From Chamaecrista fasciculata (taxonomy: Eukaryota; Streptophyta; Magnoliopsida; Fabales; Fabaceae): a stretch of DNA of 64,000 nucleotides. The stretch is from the NCBI GenBank assembly GCA_003254925.1, contig QANZ01028689.1:1-64000 (forward strand), in the 5' to 3' direction. Under the pieces are notes generated by a model. That model searched no databases. It had not been told where the DNA came from and saw only the letters and a list, made by a program, of their open reading frames with translations. Positions 8,711 to 20,717 of the stretch are shown piece after piece; position 1 is the first letter of the stretch; every line of letters starts with the position of its first letter. The position numbers and the translations under genes are program-made.

Positions 8711-11700
8711 TCAATCAGTCTTAAATTTGCTGACCTTCCACTTGACAACTTTTATCACAGCATAAGCGAGCCCTAGTAACGCAAGAACCAACACTGCACC
8801 ATAAAGCAAAACATTATCAATTGATAACAGAAAGTAACAGAAGTAAGTGGGTCGCCAAAAAATAGTTTAGAGGATTTATTATTGACTATTTTTTCATAAA
8901 GAAAAATAACCACTGAAAAATTGGAATTGTTTTCATCAGTTCAAGTGCTCAACCTTAATTAGAATTATAATCCCTGGTAAACAACAGTTAAGTAACCATT
9001 TGTCTCAAACAGAAACTGGGTCAACATGCCTGCATCCATTTATGCAGGGAAATATATGCAATATCTCATTGTGACAATTCTGAATCACTTGAGTTCTTAG
9101 TTATGAGATAATAGTTGAAGAATATGTACTCCAACTTTTACAGACTGATTAATGACGATAAACTAGAGATTTTAAGAGAGAAAAAAAACCCCAAGTTTAA
9201 AGATTAAAATATTAGATGTTAAAGACTAACAATTAAGGGAAAAACCAGCTATGAACATTAATATGCTTTACTGAAAAGAACAGACGTAGTTTGTTTGATG
9301 GATAGAATGACCTGGAGGGACCAGACCACTATCCTCTGTGAGAACTGAGAATAGTACGGATAGAACAGTGACAAAAAATTCAGGTAAAACATAATAGAAA
9401 ATGGGATACAAACCCAAAAGTTTACCCATGAAAGCCACATTAGTTTTGTTCAAAATGAATTGAGAACAATGAGAAATATGTTAGACATGACCTTTTCATT
9501 GATAAAAAAATTAGGTGTATTCTTTCTCTAGTTGCTTTCAAATGAGAAAACCATCAGAATCAACACAATGGAATTGTAATAGAAGGATGATCATTTAAAT
9601 GACAGTCACTAAAATCCTTTAACAAAAATCTTCAACAAAAGAAAAACTTGAAAGTAAATCACAAATATCCTCACAATTTTGCTTCTACGTTCTCTAACTA
9701 GCTAATGGCAATTCTAGTCATTTGAAGAATGGTAGATGGTATATCTATATATGGATGATTAAATAGGGCTAGCCTTAGGAATTATAGTGTCTTACCAGCT
9801 AAGGTGATGCAAAAAAAGATAGCCAGGCGATATCTTATAATCCATGGTAGACTAGTTTCAAGAGAGCAATGCCTCTGATAATGTCCTGCTTTTATTCTGT
9901 CCCAAGCCTCAACTTTTGATGTTTGTAATTCTGATAATGAAATATTTACACCTGTCACAGCAACTCCATCTGTGTCTATGACTTCAAATTTCATTGTCAC
10001 TGGGTGCGAGTTCCAATCTATCTTTATAGTTCCAAAGTTAGGCTTGCCTAAAAAAAAAGACAAGTCAAAATTCAAAATATCAGAACATGGCATCCTAGGT
10101 CTCTATCATTAAGGAAGAATAAAGGAAACAATTATACCGTATATGCAAGATCTGTATCTGCATTTTGAATTCTTGACTCTCATGGTAGATGGGGTTAGCC
10201 ATGCCACAAATCTCACTAAGAAATGCAAGGGAGACGGGACGGCATCCTCAACTGATTGTGTCAACCCACTAGAGGTTACATCATACAGAGGGTAGTCTAC
10301 TGCGCAGTCATATCTTGTGATTTCCCCAAAGTGAACATCTCCACTTATAAAGAATACTCCATTCCTCTTACACAGGAAGAAGGGATAAATAAGATGGTGA
10401 AATAAATACTTACAGCAATGTAAATCTTAGTTCTGATATTTGGCAAAAAAAAAAATCTTAGTTCTGATATGTTCCTTGACAAGAAAGGCACAAAAAAATA
10501 ATTTATTAGCAAAAAATAAAAGAACCAAAACAGAAAACAGCAGAAACCAAAATAATTCAACAAAAAGTTTTTACCTTACTATCTGCTATTAATTTGAAAA
10601 GGCGATCTCTTTCCTTTGGAAATCGACCCCAAGATTCCATAGTAAAAAGTGGCGCAGTAGTTGCTGAAAGATTTGAAATAACCTGATATGCCAATATAAC
10701 CAAACATTTAATGATAGGCATCTCCCAGTTATAACCTCCCACTGATTAAGAGAACCTGAACGCAACTATTATAAATAACATTGAAATAAAGAGTTCGACA
10801 AGTGCCACAGCAATTTCATGACATTTACATCAAGAAATATACTGTAACTGCAGTCTCTCATGTGCAAAACTTCAAGCAGAAAACTAAATTCTTTCAAGAT
10901 CAGAAAAATTTTACAATTGGCAGAACCAAATGTAGAAAGTCACTCTAGAGTCAGAGACAATTTCCTTTCTTTGCTTCTGTCATATTTACATAAACCCAGA
11001 TTATCAAGAATACAAGCAGAAGAACTACTGAGTGAAAACAAAATCAAGATGTCATATGCTTCAACTCTGTTTAGTATTCTGCTCTATCTCAGAGATTGTA
11101 AAAAGTTGATAACTAATAAATGTACCTGTATAGAGGACCCAATTAAGGTAATAGCAGTAGCTGGACCCTTCACCTCTTGCTCCAACCATAACCATTGTGA
11201 ACTCCCCAAGATGGTTCCATCACTTCCTACAGGGTCCCTGTGGTATCTGGTATCTAAGAGGATAACCTGAAGAGTTTAAATCCCCAAAATCACATGTGCT
11301 AGTACAAGATGCAAGTTTAAAACTTTAAAGATAATAATACAACATTCATATTAAAAATTAAAAATGCGACTCTCCATCAATTAGTGACTATCCATTTCTA
11401 TTAAAACAATTATTAGCAATTACAAGAAATACAAATATGATAATGTAGTAGCTATTGTATATTAACAACCATACCAGGATTTTATGAGAAAATAGAAAAT
11501 AAAGTAGAAGCTGCGTACAAAAGCAACAGCAAGGTTTAAATTGAATACCTTGATATTTCTACCAACAGGGCCATATGTATATGATGCATAAACGCCAGTC
11601 TGCTTTCGCCTGCAACAGAAAGCTACAATAAGTATGTAAATTTGCCTTTTCTGGTTATGAAATTCATCCTTTAATGCATGATATCAAATATGTTGTTTTA

Positions 11701-13498
11701 CAAGGGAATGCAGACTTATGTTCACTCTGCTTGAAGAAAAAAGGGGACCAAAAGTATTGTATTACAGGAAAAATCAAGAATTAATGACTAATCATTATGG
11801 GAAGTAAAACAAACCCATAACTTAGTGCACAGATAATTGCAAGATGATAAACAACAAAAGAGATTATCCACCCACCTTGGGCTATCTTGAGGTTCATCTA
11901 AGAAATCAAGAAGCAACTTCTGGTTGGTGATTTTTCCATCAAATTCTTTTCCTGCATCATTTAATCCATAATCATGATCATCCCAAGTACCAATAACCTA
12001 TAACATTCCAAATGTTAAAGTTAGGCTACATAAGAGGAGCAAACACTGTCACGGTTTTGGTAAATTCATCCACAAACATACAATAGTTATGTTTTCAATG
12101 AGAATCTAAACAAACAAAACAAGTGGAAAGAGCTTAGGATGAAGCACCTCAGCTTTTTCTCGAAGTTGAGAATAGCCAGAATTGGCTTTAGCTTTCCTGT
12201 ATTTACCCTCCATTTCCTGCTCCGAAGCAGGGACAAATCGTGGAGCATTCTTCCATGGCCCAATTGTCCTTTCTGGACCAAAGATTTTAAATGGGCGCTT
12301 GATGTCTCCATATATGTTATCACCCATCCATATAAAAATTTGAGGATGGAAGTCTATTATTGCTTCCCAGATGGGCTGGAATTAAATGATAAGACAGTTA
12401 AAATGGGCGCCAAAATGAATGTCACTTGTGTCTTATTAGGAATGGGCCACAAGTTATAATATAATACAACATAACTTGATTTAATTTGTACTATTCAAAG
12501 ACAGTTATATATATTTCATATATAGCACAGGCTCATACATATAATATTTGTGAACTAACCATCCTAGAGCTGAATAATAATTTACATTGAATCCTGAGCC
12601 GCAAAGGAGGTTGTTTATGGTAAAGCAGTCTAAGTTGCCTAACAAACCTTGTTAAATAATACTGTACTCTCAGATTCAAACACAACTGAAACCAAAATAC
12701 CTGATGGGTGAAGACTATACCAACCATCCCTAACGGATAGCTACTTCTACCATTTAATATGTAGCTCTGACTCTTTATTTCTTCAATTTATTGAAATTAT
12801 AAGATACCTCTATCAACTTCTCTAAGAAATAATGGATGGCCAGATGTCCTGGATCATTAACTACCAGCATGTAAAATTTCCTCTACCATATATTCAATTT
12901 GAGCGAGTAATTTGTTATAGCATTGGAATTTAGGTTGTCTCCCATCTGACTAATTTCAGTTTTTCGGGGGTGAAATGAAATTTTATGAGCATCCCACTTT
13001 GGTGATGGATTATATCATGCTATTGATGTGCTCAAATCTACTTCATAAAGAGCAGAATAGAGAGCGTGTCCTAGAATTTAAGGACGAAAAAGAAACTTAA
13101 ACACCACAGGAATCAGGTTCTCTACTAAAAATAAACCAAATTACCAATAACAGCAGTTATCACTTAAACACATTACTTCTTTATTGCGCTAAGCTGAAGC
13201 AACATTAGGTTTCTGAAAAGCATGCAAGAACGACAATTGTCACAGATAGCACAATCAAGGTGTTTCGCAAAACAGAAAGTATCAAAAAGAAAAATTAAAA
13301 TCTATCGAACAATATAGGAGCAAGCAAAAGAAAAAGAATCAGAACCTGAGGAGCGGTTTGATTGGAACATGATCCGAAGGCAATACGAGAGACAAGCTCT
13401 TCTTCCCGCTTAATTTCTGAAGCACTGAGTCTTATGTGCATGGCAACCATACCAATCAACACCAGCACCCACCGCCATCGCCATCGTTCGAAATCCAT
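8711..13498 (-). CDS. PhoD-like metallophosphatase, membrane-anchored
   Basis: Nine exons on the minus strand: 13346-13498, 12148-12375, 11876-11997, 11549-11609, 11126-11266, 10575-10682, 10138-10366, 9796-10047 and 8711-8793. All introns are GT-AG with consistent phase, giving 458 residues. An N-terminal hydrophobic signal (about residues 10-27) precedes RIAFGSCSNQ (about 38-47), the usual start of the PhoD fold. Metal-site motifs follow: MGDN (68-71), WDDHD (132-136) and GDVHFGE (280-286). A C-terminal hydrophobic helix (about 420-447) is followed by a basic tail, so the enzyme is probably anchored in a secretory-pathway or plasma membrane with its catalytic part on the lumenal side. The family are phosphomonoesterases or phosphodiesterases of the alkaline phosphatase D type; the plant substrate is not known to me. 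The frame is intact with all key residues, so it looks functional. Confidence 0.93.
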
Positions 13499-15203
13499 TT
13501 CAGTAACGAAATATATACCAATTAGTCAACTCGTGTGAGAATCAAATCTTTCAGAGAAAAGGGAGAATTCAGAATTTGACTCTATTTGGGGAATTCGATA
13601 CAAGTAGAGAATGTGAGCGTAAAAGTTTCATTGATAACGCTGAGAATAAATAATGAAGTAAGTTCGAATTTCAAAGAATGGAAAAAAAATCAGAGGTAGG
13701 GAACACGAAAGGTGGGATTGCTTGTGATTTATTGAACATTATTATTAATGCCTTTTTTATTGGCCAAATCATGCTTTTTGATTCTGTAATTTATTATTAG
13801 GGTTAATCTAATATGCAAAGTTTGATTCTTGAACTGTGATGTAAAATTTTTGCAAAAGGTTACAAATTTGATCTTTTATAACTTTTAGTCTCGTTTCTTT
13901 TCGTCAAGTTGTAGAATCAGTACCCTATCTTTTCAAAATATTTCATTGTCGGTCCTACATGATCCAAAGAAATCAGACCAATTTTGCACCTGACCTAAAG
14001 ATAAGGGATTAGAAGTGAAACACAAGACTAAATTTGCAACTTGAGCAAACGATATGGGATCAAAAGTATAACAAAAAAAGTTATAGGACTAAATTGAGAC
14101 CTGAGCAAAGTTATGGACCAAAAAGTATACTTTGACCAAAAATAAAAGCAATTGGTCATAAAGAAAGTTTTGATATCCATCACAATAAAACAGGTAACAG
14201 CGTGATGAGAATTACATAATTATGTATCCTTCACTTTATTTTCCTATTATGTTGTTTTCGCTACAGAGCTATTCATATTTCCCATAAATCATGCAACTAT
14301 TCATGTTCAATTAAATAAAAAGGCAAGAAAAAAAATTGTAGAATAGTTTTTATGTGTTCTTTCCTTTTAAGTTATAGAGAAGCAATAATAATTTTATTTT
14401 GATTGAGAATTGTGATTGAACAACAGTTCGTTTTGGGAAAAAAAGCGAGCTAAAGTTCAAAGAGAGAAAGACAGCGAATATCCCACAATTATGGCCCAAA
14501 TGCCCTCATAATTATAGCCTACTTGCAAAGTCCGGCAAATAATTCGTTATATGCCCCCCAAAAAATAATAATTCATTATACTCTTGACTTCTATTTAGGA
14601 TATAGCTTCTTTTTGTTTCTTTTCTCTCTTTCTTTTAGGCCAAAGTGTAATTTTGGCCTCACATTTTTTGGATAGATTATAATCCAGCCTTCTATCTATT
14701 TTTCGTTGCAATTTTGGTCTTACAAGAAGTTTTTTTTGGATTGTATCCAAAAGTACGGGGTTAGTTTCAATTATAACTCTAAAGTTTTTTTTAATCAATT
14801 ATATTCCTAATGTCTCACATTTAAATAAATTGTACCACAAATAACCCCTAATTTGGGGTACAATTGACACAAAAAAGAAAAGATTGGGGGCACTATTGAT
14901 ACAAAAAAAGAAAATATTTGAGGTATAATTGACTAAAAAAAAATTTGGGGGCATAACTGAAATTGACACATACTTTGGAGGTACAATTAATCAAAAACAT
15001 CTTTAGGGGTACAACTGAAAATGACCGCATACTGTGGAGGTACCAAGAGTATTTTTTTCCTAAATAATAAATAATCATTGTTTTTATGAAAACTAAGGGT
15101 AAAATACATCATTTTTTTAGGAAAATGATTATTTATTATTTAGGGGTACATCATTTTTTTCCAAGTGTATAATAACTCCATATTTCTTATGGAAAAAAAC
15201 TAT
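13499..15203. repeat. promoter side of the PhoD-like gene, then degraded MULE MITE sequence
   Basis: Positions 13499-13800 are the upstream region of the phosphatase gene, with no motif I would commit to. About 13801-14137 is a fold-back remnant of the GGTCAAAGT...ACTTTGACC family, with ggaccaaa/ggtcctat wording in inverted arms. From 14638 a second remnant starts GGCCAAAGTGTAATTTTGG but has no matching right end. About 14760-15060 repeats GGGGTACAATTGA units. No gene is visible. Confidence 0.55.
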
Positions 15204-15244
15204 GGGTAAAATACACTTTGGTACCTTGTGGTTAGGGGCGATTA

Positions 15245-17348
15245 TGATGGAGATTGTGCCCTAAGGCCAATCATTTTATATGTATGAACATATTGTTTGA
15301 TTGATTTATGAATGATAAATTATGTTGTTATCATATTATTAGCATGTTTACTGTGATAACAATCCTTGATTAATTATGTGATAATTATTCTAAACTGTTC
15401 CTGGTCAATTATTCACGTGGGAACATGAATGAACTAAGACCAGCATGACTTCGGTGTATGGAGATACACGCATGTGATGCTTCTCGAGAGTCATGGTGCA
15501 ATTATGTAAAGGGTTACAAGTTGTTGGACCGACCCGGAGAGTCCTGCATGGGTTTAGTCATGAGCTAGCCTCTCCTGTATACCTGTCACGATGCCCTTAG
15601 ACCTGAGGTCTTCATTATTCTGGCGTTGTAGATGTTAAACTTTGGCCTAGTCGAACGTTGCCCATAACAGGGTAGCCATACAGGCTAGGTACGGGTTTAG
15701 TTGTTTGTCGTGCTGAGGAATGTGGTTTGAGAGATATTTGACTGGGCCCCTCGATGAGTTTGTCCAAGGAATGTGTGGCCACACAGGGTAATGAGACTAA
15801 CTCAAGGTATCGAGAAAGTTATGGTTTGGATTACAAGGATGACTTTCCATGCCTTATCCATGACCAAAATATTGTGTGACAATAGGGATTATGACAAGGT
15901 GGTACTAAGGTTAAGTCGTTTATGTTAAAACGATAACTCACGTGTTTTGGGTAGTCGTGATGGCTTGCTAGAGTCCGCTCTCGACTTGTGAGTCATAGAG
16001 ATGGCTTGCTGCCAATTTCACATGAGGCCTGCTGGGTCACACATGAGCAGGATCAAGATACTGTAATGGGACACGAATTAGGTTTAATTCGTGAGTCACT
16101 TTAGTGACGCAATTTCAGACATAGTTGAATGTCTTAGGACATGAAGTCTTGTCTTAAATAAAATCTACATTTGTGATATTTAAATTTGTTAGACAAGTTT
16201 GAATATATTAATTGTTAAATAGTTAATTTGATTAATCTATTTACAATTGAATTCTTGTTTAAAATATTGGGGAATGATGAATTGACTAAGTCTCCTAAGA
16301 GTTAGGGGATTATTGATTTATTAAATTCTCTAATATTGAAGGATAACAAGAGGAGGGTTGCGCCTCACTCTTGAATTAGATTAATGAAATATGATTTTGT
16401 TAATTTGAATTCAAGATTTAAATTTGAATTCAAGATTCAAGTTTGAATTAAGATATTAGGGTAATATTATAATTTAATTTGTTAAGGATATTAATAAGAT
16501 GGTTATAACTTCCTAAGAGTTAGGATTGTTTTCTTATTTATTAAATTCCTATAAGATAACAAGGAGGGTGGCGCATTATTCAAGATTCAAATGCAAGATG
16601 TGATCTTGCATTTTGAATTTCAAGAATGCATTTTGAATTTTAAGTTAAGATATTAATGTAATATTTTAATTAAGAATTCAAATCCTCTTGACTCATTCCA
16701 ACCAATGGGAAGTGTGCATTCTGGATTTCAAGATATGATCTTGAAATTTAAATAAAGATTGTCTTTTAATTTTGAATTATAATATTAATGTAATCTTATA
16801 ATCAAGATTTGGTGATTCCCTAATTTGAGGAATGAAGACTCTATAAATACACACCAAAGTCGCCTATTATAAGATAGAGAAAGAGAAGAGAAAAGTCGCC
16901 TATCCCAAGTGAGAAGAGGGAGAGTTCGACTAACCCTAAACTTAGGGTTTTAGAGGAGATTTGTGTGAGAAAGAGTGAGAGGCGCCAAAACCTAGAGTAA
17001 GTGTGGCCAAGAAATTCGTTCTTGGTGCGCCACTTTGATTCTTAAATATTTCAAGAAGTGTTCTTGAAATTTCAAAATTGTAGATTGGTTCCCATAATCT
17101 CTTGGAGAAGAGATTGGAGGCTAGCACCTGAGTATCTGCCAAACTGTTCGTGTGGATCACCGCCAGAGGAAGGACACGAGTCTGTGGACTTCTTGGAATT
17201 GCAACCTTTCAAGCAACCGTCTGATTTAGGTAAACGTCTTTTCTCACTGGTATAAACACAAGTAGTGGATCCTATGGAGGAGATTATAAGTTTTGTAAAA
17301 ATTTTAATTTTACCTTTTCCGCTGCGTTTTGTTTCATAATCTCCAACA
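15245..17348 (+). mobile_element. 2.1-kb solo LTR
   Basis: It starts TGATGGAGATTGTGCC and ends CATAATCTCCAACA, with the inverted-repeat ends typical of LTRs (TGTTGGAG...CTCCAACA, first copy with one change). A TATA box (CTCTATAAATACAC) lies at about 16840, followed by a 5' UTR-like region. The 3' end carries TTTTCCGCTGCGTTTTG, a wording I associate with Copia LTR ends. No primer binding site or coding sequence follows, so it is a solo LTR left by recombination. The flanks GATTA and TATTC are not an exact 5-bp duplication. Related copies in inverse orientation are at 26081 and 63932, and a start fragment is at 1-42. Confidence 0.75.
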
Positions 17349-17672
17349 TATTCCACTTTGGTACTCTGAAAAACAAAATTGACACCCGACTACCCTGAGG
17401 TTTGCTACATTACCACTTTGGTATCCTGAGGTAACATTTCGTTAGTATTTAACGGAAATGCTGACGTGGCTCAATCTTGCCCACCAATTTTTGCTACATC
17501 TTAGTTGTCGGTTTCTATTACATCTTAAATTACAGTTCACTCCCCAAGAAGATTTCTTTTTTCCGTTTGGGTCCTCTCCCTTTGGTAAAATGGATTAAAA
17601 CGCAACAAACTAAAAGAATTGAGGGAGTTTCCTACAAGTTCATCCTAAGGACTAGAGAGCTATTAAAAAAAA

Positions 17673-18734
17673 GGGTAAATTACAAATTAGGTACCTGTGG
17701 TTAGGCCGAATCACACATCACTGCCTTGTGGTTTAAAAATTCTCACTTTTGGTACATGAGGCATGCACCGTTCAACAATTAGGGTACGTGTGGTTTTATT
17801 CCGTCAATTTCAACAGAAAATGATGACATGGTGCTCACATGAGTCAGTGAAAAATCAAATTTTGGTCCACAAACTATTGGATAAGTTTCACTTTGGTCCT
17901 AAAACTATTTTTTTATTTCATTTTGGTCCTCAAACTTTCATATTTGTTTCATTTTTCATCCCAAAAATGTTATTTCATATGGTTTACGCAACTATTTCGA
18001 ACCTAAATAATTAAGATGAATCATTTCTCTCTCAAATATAGGAGTAATCACGGGCTGGACTTGAGACCCGACCCGGTTAGATTAAGGGCAGGCCATCGGG
18101 TCTGGCCGACCAAACTTGGTTACTTCATTTTTTAAGAAAAAAAAAATCATATTTTTCATTTAACCCATTTATTTATTTTATGTATTTTTTATGTTTTTGT
18201 TCACCCCTACTCAAATACGTAATAATAAGTGAGTTAAAAAAGAGGGGAAGAGAAATTTTCATTCTTAGTTACAAATTGGAGATAAATTTGTGGTTAATTT
18301 TTATCTCTAATTTATGACTAAGAATAATGGTGAAAATTCTGATAAAATCACATTTTGGAGATCAATACGGAAAAAAATGTGAAAGTTTAAGGACAAAAAT
18401 GAAACAAAAAATAGCTTTTATGACCAAAATGAAACTTACCCCATAGTTTGAGAACCAAAAATGAGATTTTACCTTGGAGTGGAAACCAACGACTAAGATG
18501 CAAGAGAAACCAACGGTTAAGATTCAATAGAAATCGACAATTAAGATACATTGGAAATCGATGGCTAAGATTGTGCCACGTCAGCATTTTCCCTTCAAAT
18601 TAACGGAACAAAAACACAGGTACCCTAATTGCTAAACGGCGCACATCTCAGGTACCTAAAGTGCAATTTTTCAAACCACACGGCAGTGATGTGAGATTCG
18701 ACCTAACCACATGTACTTAATTTGTAATTTACCC
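17673..18734. mobile_element. MULE-type MITE with 9-bp target duplication
   Basis: The ends GGGTAAATTACAAATTAGG and TTAATTTGTAATTTACCC are inverted copies, with further arm homology (GTACCTGTGGTTAGGCCGA against its complement). The 9 bases TAAAAAAAA flank both sides (17664-17672, 18735-18743). That is a perfect match but low in complexity. No coding sequence. It is inserted in the older MULE arm. Confidence 0.75.
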
Positions 18735-19074
18735 TAAAAAAAATTGCATAAAGATTGTTAGAATTTTATTGAATCAAAATCTTCATTTTTTCATAAAATT
18801 TCTTTCAACCAAGTCCTTAATTAATTACAAATAGGATTCAAATGTTTACCATCTTTATCAAATTGGTCCTTGGGGGCACAAAATGCAACTATGCATCTCT
18901 GTTCTTTAATTTATCCTCCATTTAAGGTCACTAAACTTATATTTTTCAGAATAGTCCTTGGGGACATTATAATAAGATTGATTTTCTACAAGATGTGATA
19001 GTAATTAATTTAATTATTTTATTAAATATACTAATTTAAATTTAATAACAAACATACTTGACATATCTTTTATT

Positions 19075-19458
19075 GAGTTCACAATATGGTCTTGTATATT
19101 TTTTTTGTTGCACTATTGGTCCCATATCTTTGCAAAAACTTTTAATTTAGTCACATATCATTTTTGGCATCATATCTTTTGGTCAAATTGTAGAATTGGT
19201 CACATATCTTTGTAAAATGATCAACCATGAGTTAATCCTTTTGCAAAGATATGGTACTATTTCTACACCTGACCCAAAGATATATGACTAAATCTGTAAT
19301 TGACCGAAAGATATGGAACCAAATCTAAAACAAAAAAAAGATATTGGACCAAATTGCGAATTGGCCCAAAGATATGGGACTAAAAGTGCAACAAAGAAAG
19401 AAATGAGACCACATTGGAAACTGAGCAAAAGATATTGGACGAAATTTGCACTTTGACC
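19075..19458. mobile_element. fold-back MITE remnant of the GGTCAAAG family
   Basis: Inverted arms are built from GGTCCCATATCTTTG and CAAAGATATGGGAC-type units, ending TTTGCACTTTGACC. The left terminus is unclear. No gene is visible here or in 19459-20717, which is AT-rich. Around 20255-20420 there is a short fold-back of similar wording. Confidence 0.5.
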
Positions 19459-20717
19459 AATTCTTTAATATCTTATCCAAACGCCCTTAACACAATTATG
19501 AATTATATATACAAGAAGCACTTTATTTGGCTTTCTTTGTTTTGAGTTCTTTGAGCAAGAGACATGAACAAGACAGAAAGGGATGAGAAAAAGGATCTTT
19601 TTCCATGTTTTAATTCTTTTTATCTAATTGCTTCCTTTTGCTTCATGGCCCCTCTTTAATCCATCGTGATTCATGCATGAACCAAATGCATAGTCATTAT
19701 TAAAGCTTGTCCTTCTTAAAGCAAAATTTCCCCTCCATTATTTCTCTCTAATCCAGAACACATACACAAAAATACTTTTTTGAAAAGAGGGGAACGAGAA
19801 TTTTCAAATCATTTCTACTTTACTTTGTTGAAAAGAACTATTCTTTTAGGCCATTTTCTCAATATTTTTTTTTTGGTACAATTTTTCTCAAATATTTTCA
19901 ATATTTCAACAACCAAAACCATGATTCAATCAATTGAGGTTTTTAATATTAATAAAGACATAATGTTTAATATTTTAATATATCTATAGATATTGTTACA
20001 CAATATTAAATTAGAAAGTTATTTTCAAGGATTCGTATGGCTTTTTTCTATCTTTGTACGAAAAGTTTATTTATTATATGAAAATAATAATTCAGTCTGA
20101 TTTTACATATAAACAACTTTTTTGTTGAAGATTTCATTCGAAGTATATTTTATTCTGTTACCTTTTAATTTATAATATGTATTTTTAAAATGAAATATTT
20201 TGACTAAAAATTTATTAGATATAAGTAATAATAAGTTGGAAAATAATTTTAAGAGTAAACTAACAATTTGATCCGTTAAAGATCAGCAAATTGACAACTC
20301 GTCGATCCTTGAAAGATTGAAATGTACAATATATACCGTTTTGATCTTTCAGGGACCGAGTTGTTAACTCGGTGATCTTTCAATGACTAATTTGCTATAG
20401 AAAAATATTAACGGAAACATTTAAAGATTGCACTAAAATGACAATTTCTCAATTTGAAATGTTTTATTTAATTTCTAAACATCCAAGACTTATTACAAGT
20501 TGCTAGCTTGCTAAAACCCTAACAATATATAATTCAATTTTCTAATAAGACAACTGAATTACAAGTTACGATGACTAAATCACCTAACAATTCAAGGACT
20601 AAATCGCCCTTGAAAAGTTAAATGTCCTATTACAAAGTTAGCAAGCAGAATTAAGAAAAGGTACATATATATAGCACTAAAATAAAAGATGTCATATTGT
20701 CATGTACTTAATTTGTA

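Larger units (their letters stand above)
15204..18970. mobile_element. old MULE arm broken by two later insertions
   Basis: With a solo LTR (15245-17348) and a MITE (17673-18734) removed, the segments 15204-15244, 17349-17672 and 18744 to about 18970 read as one continuous arm. That arm is homologous to the left arm of the Pack-MULE at 46286: GGGTAAA...CTTTGGTACC, GTGGTTAGGGGCG, ATTTAACGG, then CATAAAATTTCTTTC and ATTGGTCCTTGGGG. Only this arm is seen. No opposite arm lies nearby, so the parent element is truncated. Confidence 0.7.

Noticed and set aside
10860-11270. Plus-strand ORF of about 136 codons
   Set aside because: It overlaps intron 5 and exon 5 of the PhoD-like gene in antisense and has no recognisable domain.
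15245-17348. A protein-coding gene inside the 2.1-kb segment
   Set aside because: Frames are short with no domain. The LTR-type ends, TATA box and related copies elsewhere explain it.
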